A program made the position numbers and the translations under genes. The notes beneath the pieces were generated by a model. The model worked only from the letters and a program-made list of their open reading frames with translations, had not been told where the DNA came from and made no database searches. DNA of 64,000 bases from Cristatella mucedo (Eukaryota > Bryozoa > Phylactolaemata > Cristatellidae): positions 1,622,501-1,686,500 of the forward strand of contig WPIO01000084.1 of NCBI GenBank assembly GCA_009760855.2. Direction: 5' to 3'. This document shows positions 25,231 through 64,000 of the stretch, piece by piece. Each line of letters starts with the position of its first letter. Position 1 is the first letter of the stretch.

Positions 25231-26338
25231 TTTGTCTCATGCTGTGCTCGCCCAGCGCCAAGGCGTCTGCCAAGTCGCCCGTAACCGACTCAACCGAGCC
25301 ATCACCGGCTTAGACGGCATGCCGTAGTCCGACGATGAGTGCGTTAGCAGTACCTGAGCCCAGCAGCCTTCGGCCTGGTACCAGAGTCGGCCCAATCTCA
25401 CTGTGGACCAACATTCGTAACTGTCTAGACGAGGCCTACTGCCTCTTGCTGGCTGGCCCTGAAGTGCTGGTTGTGTCCACCGACCCTGACGGCATCGAGC
25501 ACAAGGTCGTGCCGCGAGTCGTTATCACGATGCTGCAGGGAGTTCACCAGGCTTGTGGAAGGCTGAACGGCCGAAGCCGGGGCACTTGCAATGCACGGCA
25601 GAGTCAGCCGCTGCCTGCCCACGAACAGATTCGCCACCCACAGTCACTTCCATACCACGGGTATTGGCCTGTCATTCCGGGCCTGGGTATGCGTCCACCG
25701 AGTGCACCTGGACGTGCAGCCAGTCGCGGCTGCTAGAAGTCGGGCATACAAGGGACGGTCACCAGCTGTCACCTATGCCACACGGAGGCAGAGACCGTTT
25801 GCCATATGCTGTACCACTGTCGGCCGATGCTGCATGCAGTCACGTCCAAAACAATGCAGTTCTGGGTCGCCTAATCGGAGCTCTTCCGGTCACAGCCCTC
25901 ACCTGCACGTTGGCAGGCCACACCCTCCTGCTTGCTGGTGCTCCGGATCTCAAGCCAGACCTGGTCATCGACAACGGCACCGATATGGTTGATGTGACGT
26001 GGCCGTTCGACAACAGGGATGATGCTCTGACGGTGGCGGCCCGGAACAAGACCAATAAGTATGCAGCGATTGCCTGGTCTTTCCTGACCACTGGCTACCA
26101 GTCGGCAGTGGTGAAGCCCTTCGTGGTCGGGTCTTTCGGCAGCTGGTGGCCAAGCACTGAAGCATGCCTGGAGGACCTGGGGATCCCAGGCGAGGAGAGA
26201 AGGGCATTAAGGGTGGTCTGCGTCTCCGACGACATTAGTGGCTCGGAAGCCGTGTGGTCCCTGTTCCTGAACCAACGTAGCACCCACGACCCCTGCAGGG
26301 GAGGGCATCGCCGGCTAATGTATCTATATGCATGTTAG
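25231..26338 (+). pseudogene. R2/NeSL-type LINE fragment with restriction-like endonuclease
   Basis: In successive frames: GLSFRAWVCVHRVHLDVQP, the linker motif before the zinc knuckle in R2-like elements, then a decayed Cys-His knuckle. Then QNNAVLGRL, APDLKPDLVIDNGTDMVDVT with the PD-type endonuclease acid residues (KPDLV-n-DVTWPFDN) and YQSAVVKPFVVGSFGSWWPS. Frames change at least twice, so it is inactive. The ORFs 25,335-25,736 and 25,553-26,338 are pieces of it. Clade assignment within the endonuclease-type LINEs is tentative. Confidence 0.7.
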
Positions 26339-27324
26339 TCATTTCAACAAATCTTCTATATATTTGCAGAAGCTGCTCAGCTGTTACAGCTTACAGTCTG
26401 ATAGGCATAGACCCCCAAAATATAGAATATCTTGAGCTAGACTAAATGTTCCCTGATCGAAGCGGCAAATAAGCAAGCCAAAAAAGGAGCAACATGCAGA
26501 ATGACTATTGGGGGCAAGTTATACAAATACCGATGCATATAATGCAATTCAGAAGCACGGCAAACGCAAGTGGGTCATACAAAATAGCCTATACACTGAC
26601 GTGTCAGTGCAATCACGAACTCGATCAACAATATGGCAGGAATTCACGAATGCAGACATATGTTATGACGTCAGGCAGCAAGCACTGTGCCTCACAACTT
26701 GATCGAATCCCAGGTAAGTAGTAAGTACAATTCAAAGCCTATGCTACTGGAATGTATGCGACAGATTGGATCAAGTGATGCTGGACAAAGCATACACCAA
26801 TGCATAACCATGCAATGGTACCGTCGACGATGGTTACACATTGAGCCTACTTACATCGAGAAATAAATAGCACGTCCATAGTGCCATTTCCGGGCGTGGC
26901 ACAATCCGGACGGCATGCAGAACGCTCACCAAAGGAAATTTGCTGGTCACAGACAGTTAGAAAAGTGGCAAAAGAAACGTGCGATGGCAAACTTCCAGCC
27001 GGCTGGCAGAAGAAAACATTGTCAGAAACAACTTTGCTGCAATGCACCGCTTTGACATGCAGTGTATTGACACCAATCTCGTCAGGTGGTGCCTCTTGTG
27101 CTTGAGGTCGTGTGTTGCACACTAGTCGGCCGGGTCTTTACTCATACATTAAGGCGGTGCCAGTTAATGTACATTTGCCTGTGAGCAACAATGATTGTGA
27201 AAATACCTATCCTGCCAAAGTCGGGCGACAAGAAAGAAGTTAACGACAAATACGTGTTGCCAAGCTGTACTGGCAAAAGAAAAAACTCCAAACATATCGT
27301 ACGTGTATAAGGAAGCAACCAGTT
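26339..27324. other. Region just downstream of the myosin V stop
   Basis: Expected to contain the 3' UTR and poly(A) site of the minus-strand myosin gene. I see no AATAAA on the minus strand near the stop; the only AATAAA (about 26,863) is on the plus strand. No other gene recognised. Confidence 0.4.
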
Positions 27325-59109
<31,785 letters not shown>

Positions 59110-61890
59110 CTAGGATAGCAAAGGCGGACAGCGAGAGTGCTCGTGCAACAGCGCAGGGTTGCGAGTCACACTGTACAATGTTACGTGCACGTGACCACAG
59201 CTAAAGCATGGTAGGCAATGATGTACAAGTGACCCAGTAATTTAAGTAGTGGCATAGCCACAGTGGGGAACAAGCTGCTCGATTGCTAATCGAGTCACGA
59301 TTTCGGTCACTAACAGTGGTGCTTCGATTCCACTTCAAAAATCTTAAATACCTGCCTCAATAGCAGTACAGCTGGCTGCCAGAAGTGGGCAATATATACT
59401 GTTGGCAAAGTCCCGGCTGAAGTACGCCTGGCTCATAACTGCATGCAAAATTCCTATTTAATGCTGCTCGTGGCTTCAGCATGCCTGGCTCATAACTGCA
59501 TGCAAAATTCTTGCTGCTGGCAGCATCGATGAAGAAGAAACATTCGCCCTGGCAACTCTCTGGGAATAACTTGAAGCCCTTAATACGGCAGCAGGTGTAC
59601 GGCAGCTCGGCACAGGAAGAGCAAAGCAGGCTACAACACTGCCATGGCGAGTCCGTGCAATGTGGGCTGTCTGAAACAAATGCAATTTTCTCCAGTCTAG
59701 GGCTAGTCAGACAATGCTTGCATTCAGGTTCCTCATTCCCTAAGCACTGCTGAGCTGTCTTGATTGGTCAATTTGCATCTGTTTTCTCTTGGCGCTGCTT
59801 TAAAACTTGGTTCATATGGTGGCTCGTGGGGGATTGAGCATGCTACGAGGCACAAGACAAGCCAGAACCAACCCCCCCTCCGAGGTCGCTATTCTGCCTC
59901 CGAGCTTGCCGACGATTGCATGGGTGGCACCTGGGTCGGAGCGTTGCAACCGAGTCGATACCGACTGCCTAACTGGATCAAAGCCGGTAACCAGCTGTAC
60001 CAAAACCTGCCAAAGTTGCACCTGTGCCCATACCACACTATTGCTCACAAAGTTACTGTCGGACTAGTCTACGGGTAGATGAGTAGCCTGTCTTTTTTTA
60101 TTTGTCACTTTCACACAACAGGCCAAAGAACAGGAGCCACTTCCAAGCAACCCTCAGCAAACGACCAGGAATTATCAACCACCAATATGTGTTTGCACTA
60201 TTTAATGCCGGTCTGTCATACATCTGAGGAGTGGCACTGGGACACCGGCGCCAGATTTGATTTATTCAATGCTCTGAAAGTGAGGACGTGCTGTCGGACA
60301 GAGAACGAATGACTAAATGCTATCAGAATAAGAACAAGACTCCCTCTAAGAATAGGCTTGCAGAAGCAGTCAGATAAACCAACTGAAAGCACACATACTG
60401 ACGCAGCAGCGTGTGCACTTGCACACACAAACGCTCGCACATGCACGCAGGCGGGAGCTCGTGACCACATGCACTCGCTAGTTTGGAAGCCATTTGTTCG
60501 GCCAAGGGATACATAAGTCATATGCACAAAATAAAAGGTAGCCTCCTGCTAAAGTAAAGACAATCAATCCATAACAAAATTGGCCAAACACCCCAGATTG
60601 TCATGCACGGCTAGGATTGGTCATCAAGCAGTGACTATCGTGCCCCAGCTGCTGCAGCAGCAGCGGGGCCGGACAGACTCACCACAATATGTATATATGC
60701 AGTTCCTGTCACTGAAGCGAACCTTTAAGTTGTATAACACTGCAAAACCATAAGATCATGCTCGAACTGAGTCAAGACAGCTCAGAGCGTTCAGCATTGC
60801 ACGACGAGTAGTGACTAGTCAGAGGAACCATCAGCTAGCCTGAGCTCATAAAGCAACCTTGGAGCCGCTATCGACTCGTGGGGAGGAGGATTAGACTAGA
60901 GACGTTCTGCTAGCATTGCAAGAACCTACTTAGAATCTGAGATTAAGATATGTCTTAACCTATGGACCATGCTTGCACTTACTGGCTCAGGTCTTAGGCT
61001 CCGGTATTGCAGCTAGCGATCCTGTATTGCCCGTGCAAGTGGGAAGGGGGGTTGCTGGTAGCCGAGGCACTTCTGTACCTAGATAAAGTGGGCTGCTGAG
61101 TAAGTTAACCTTTACTTTACTAAACTGAGTTTTCCCATGTTGCATTTATGACGTGCTCGGAGAATATCAAAACACGATAACCCACTCACAGGGGTCAAAA
61201 ACTTATTTGATAACCGAACATGCATGAAAATCAATTTCTAGCCGATCTAGAACATTTTGACGTTGTGTACCTAGTGAGTAATAAATACTACTACTCGAAC
61301 AGCCACCAAGCAAAGGCTATCCAGCATATGTAAGTACATACAAAGTAAAATGCCAGAAAGAGACTGGTCTTATTATTATTATGATTTTATTATTGTTATT
61401 ATTATGATTATAGAAATACATTTAGTACTCTTAGGGTCCAATATACATATCTCAGTATTCTTCTTATTGCTATTATATTCTAGCAAACTTTGGCAAACAT
61501 TTGGACATAATGAAGAACACAGTCTTAAAAGTCATCCTCAGAAATCGGTGCCTTCTCTGTCAAATTCCAGTTGACATGAAATACACAGCAAAGCAACAAC
61601 AGCCACTCAATACAGATCGCAGTACTGCCACAAAAATTGCTGAAAGCCCAGCACTGCAAGAAGCTATTTGGACACAAGTAGAAGCACTCTTGTCTTGCTG
61701 CACACTCAGCAGGACTGATATGACGAACCAACTAAGGAGTCTGCTTCAATCAAGAAAGAATTATAATAATAATAAATATAGAACTATGTCACTCCTATGT
61801 TAATCTATGAACAACAGATGAATTACTGCCCACATATATCATCTATAATGATTATAATAATAATAGTATTGCAATATTAGCAATAACAAG
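59110..61890. other. Region upstream of the first visible myosin exon
   Basis: Expected to be myosin intron. I searched it for the block that precedes [10 protein letters not shown] in this family and found none. It contains a 28-bp direct repeat (59,426-59,453 and 59,483-59,510) and (ATT)-rich DNA near 61,370-61,410. No other gene recognised. Confidence 0.5.
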
Positions 61891-61894
61891 ACAT

Positions 61895-62560
61895 TTGTAT
61901 AGCACAGTAACAGAACTTAATCTCTTTCTAGGCACTTTACACATGCTGCAAAGGAAACGTGTCAATTCGTTAATGATGCTACACACGGTCTCAGCAAACA
62001 TAAGCACAAAATGGAAAATTCACATGGCAAGAGCAAATGCTTAACGCAGCAACAGGTGGGTTTAGCTTCTTTTTAAATGTCATCAAGTCAGTGGATATCG
62101 TGATATCAGTTAGTAGTAAGCTCCAGACTATGAAAGCATATGCACTGAAAGCACGGTCTCCCAGCAATTTTAGGTTGGTTAGAGGCACGTTAAACGACTT
62201 ACAGAGGAGCAGGCAGTATAAAGCAAAGCTTGATTAGGAAGTATTACGGCTAGCTAGGCCGGAGGATAAAGAAACCTAAAAGTGAGTAACAGAAACTTGA
62301 GGTCCTGAATGTGGAAATTGCCACGTTTGCGACAGATGCAATGAGCCTAGCTTTAGAGTTTTCCAACAACTGCAAGCGTTTTACCGAACAGGCTGGAAGA
62401 CGTGAGAGTAGTAAGTTACAGAAGTCTAGCCGGGATCACAAACATGTATGAGCCAGCTCGGCTGCTCTTATCTGAGCAAGTCCGAATTTCAGCAATGTTA
62501 GGTAGCTGAGAGTGGAAGACAGTAGCTCCCTAAATGAGGTCTGCTAGCTGTGAATGAATA
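61895..62560 (-). mobile_element. LINE family A, C-terminal end and 3' UTR
   Basis: Minus-strand reading gives LKLLGDRAFSAYAFIVWSL in the C-terminal position and the 3' UTR complement CAGAACTTAATCTCTTTCTA. An RT segment continues to about 62,560. Stops and shifts throughout. Confidence 0.75.
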
Positions 62561-62796
62561 ATGGCCGACTCTGCAAGATACCATGCAGAGCTATTATCCA
62601 GCCGTCAGCAGTGAATAGGTATGTCGAGCAAAGGTTCTGGCAGACAGGTTGGTCAGTAACTTCAGAGCATGCAAAGGGTGCCTTATAGCACCATTCTGAC
62701 AGACAGGTAGATCAAGTAACTTCACAGGACGCAATTTATGCATGGCAAGGCAGGGGGGGCTCTTTCCCTATAGAGCAGTATACAGTGCAATATAAG

Positions 62797-62908
<112 letters not shown>

Positions 62909-63120
62909 TATATATCAGCTATAGTGCATGAAGCAAACAAGGAACCGAAGAGCAAGCAGCCAGACCCCTAAGTCAGGCATTGAATAAATCGACTGCTGAC
63001 AGCTGGCTGCTGTGAGCCGACTAGCCTAGTCACTGGATAGATTGCCAGCTTTACCGCTCCCAGGTTCCCGGACAATTCATCGGTGCATTTGGTAACACCG
63101 GTTTTGCCATCATGCAGGCC

Positions 63121-63636
63121 TAATGCAGCTTCAGCCTATCAAACACGACCCCCCCCCACACACACACCTATTCCATGCCATCTGAGCTTTCGGCTTATCG
63201 GTTGAAGGCTGAGGCCAAAGCTGAGGCAGGTGGACTAACGACCAATACACCCACGACCTCGGGACCGAGGTCATGAAAAGCCACTAGTGTGCCATCACGG
63301 CTCACCAACGTGATGGAAGTGCTTCGTGATGGAAGGACATTCGGACTTTCTTATTTTAATTAGTAGGGATAAATGCATGCACATAGAGTGAGAGTAGGAG
63401 TGTAAGAGGAAGCAGCCTGCGACAGATTGAGGGCCTGTTCAGTGTCTAGGCTCAGCCTAGCCTGCTTGCTTAACTGCTAATTTGCTAGGCCCTTCTTTCT
63501 GTTGAGGATGCATTGGTCGTGTAATCCGCCTGCCTCAGCTTTGGCCTCGGCCCTCTACCGATAAGCCGAAAGATGGCTCAGATGGCATGGAATAGGTGTG
63601 TGTGGGGGGTCGTGTTTGATTGGCTAAAGCTGCATT
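63121..63636. repeat. Large inverted repeat, 126-bp arms
   Basis: Left arm 63,121-63,246 and right arm 63,511-63,636 are inverted copies sharing AATCAAACACGACCCCCC-like sequence, CCTATTCCATGCCATCTGAG, TTTCGGCTTATCGGT and GAGGCCAAAGCTGAGGCAGG, with a few small indels. The 264-bp loop begins with a partial SINE (63,247-63,307). Could be a foldback element or two head-to-head copies of one repeat. Confidence 0.88.
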
Positions 63637-63654
63637 ATAATAAATAATAAATAA

Positions 63655-63828
63655 ATCCTAGCTTATTAAACAGCCTCTTTTGCATAGCGACAGAAAAGCC
63701 TTTACGGCTATCACCACCGCTTGCAGTGGCGATAAAGGATCACCCACCGCAGGAATCGAGCCCACGACCTCGGTCGTGAAAGCAACCGCCTTACCTAGTG
63801 TGCCATCATTGCTCACCATTAGACCAGC
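63655..63828 (-). mobile_element. tRNA-derived SINE
   Basis: Complement of the SINE at 21,262: body AACAGCCTCTTTTGCATAGC and CACCGCTTGCAGTGGCGATA, B box in GGAATCGAGCCCACGACCTC, A-box side GCCTTACCTAGTGTGCCATC. The GACCTCGG palindrome is shortened. Confidence 0.8.
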
Positions 63829-63855
63829 ATGATGGCAAAACGGTGTTATCAAATG

Positions 63856-63860
<5 letters not shown>

Positions 63861-63936
<76 letters not shown>
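63861..63936. repeat. (GT)n microsatellite
   Basis: About 76 bp of GT directly after a short TA run near the right edge. Confidence 0.98.
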
Positions 63937-63940
<4 letters not shown>

Positions 63941-64000
63941 ACTATCTGTAAACTACTCTGTGTTTGTGCCACGGTTATCCATCGACCTGCGCCTGTCGGT

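Noticed and set aside
25335-25736. Independent 133-codon host gene.
   Set aside because: It overlaps R2/NeSL-type LINE remains in shifted frames and resembles no host protein.

Overview
This is eukaryotic nuclear DNA, most likely from an invertebrate animal. The evidence is a metazoan-type class V myosin gene split into 28 exons over about 32 kb, APE-type and R2-like LINEs, a hAT transposon, tRNA-derived SINEs and a very high load of (GA)n and (CA)n microsatellites. I cannot name the species from the sequence.

The one gene that can be read with confidence is on the minus strand and fills 59,109 to 27,325. I reconstructed its exons from conserved protein blocks and from splice-site phase. All 28 exons join in frame into 1,792 complete codons plus a stop. 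They run from the motor-domain block [10 protein letters not shown], through P-loop, switch I, TEDS site, switch II/relay, loop 2, actin-binding segment, SH helices and converter, to six IQ motifs, a broken coiled coil and the dilute (DIL) cargo-binding domain ending GFLRRL-stop. About the first 100 codons of a normal class V myosin (the SH3-like N-terminus) are absent and should lie beyond base 64,000. Every intron is GT-AG except one GC-AG intron (51,368-53,319). Several exons contain no ATG and are easily missed by ORF calling.

The region from 1 to 27.3 kb, downstream of the myosin stop, is mainly mobile-element debris. It holds a possible first coding exon of an unrecognised gene (2,376-2,571, minus), a pogo-like MITE (5,647-5,828), a hAT element (12,993-17,398) carrying two further nested insertions, a degenerate APE-type LINE (20.9-24.5 kb) broken by a SINE and by a dispersed repeat of about 0.9 kb, a near-perfect LINE-tail palindrome (25.06-25.23 kb), and a fragment of an R2/NeSL-type LINE with a restriction-like endonuclease (25.24-26.3 kb). 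Introns also carry LINE and SINE fragments, (CT)n tracts, an 18-bp minisatellite and a perfect 18-bp hairpin. The last 4.9 kb (59.1-64 kb) lies upstream of the first visible myosin exon. It holds LINE and SINE fragments, long CA/GT tracts and a 126-bp-arm inverted repeat, and I see no myosin exon in it.

I found no operon, CRISPR array, true tRNA/rRNA gene, prophage or recognisable novel defence or biosynthetic system. The most informative material is the myosin V gene model, its GC-AG intron, and the nested and inverted transposon architecture.
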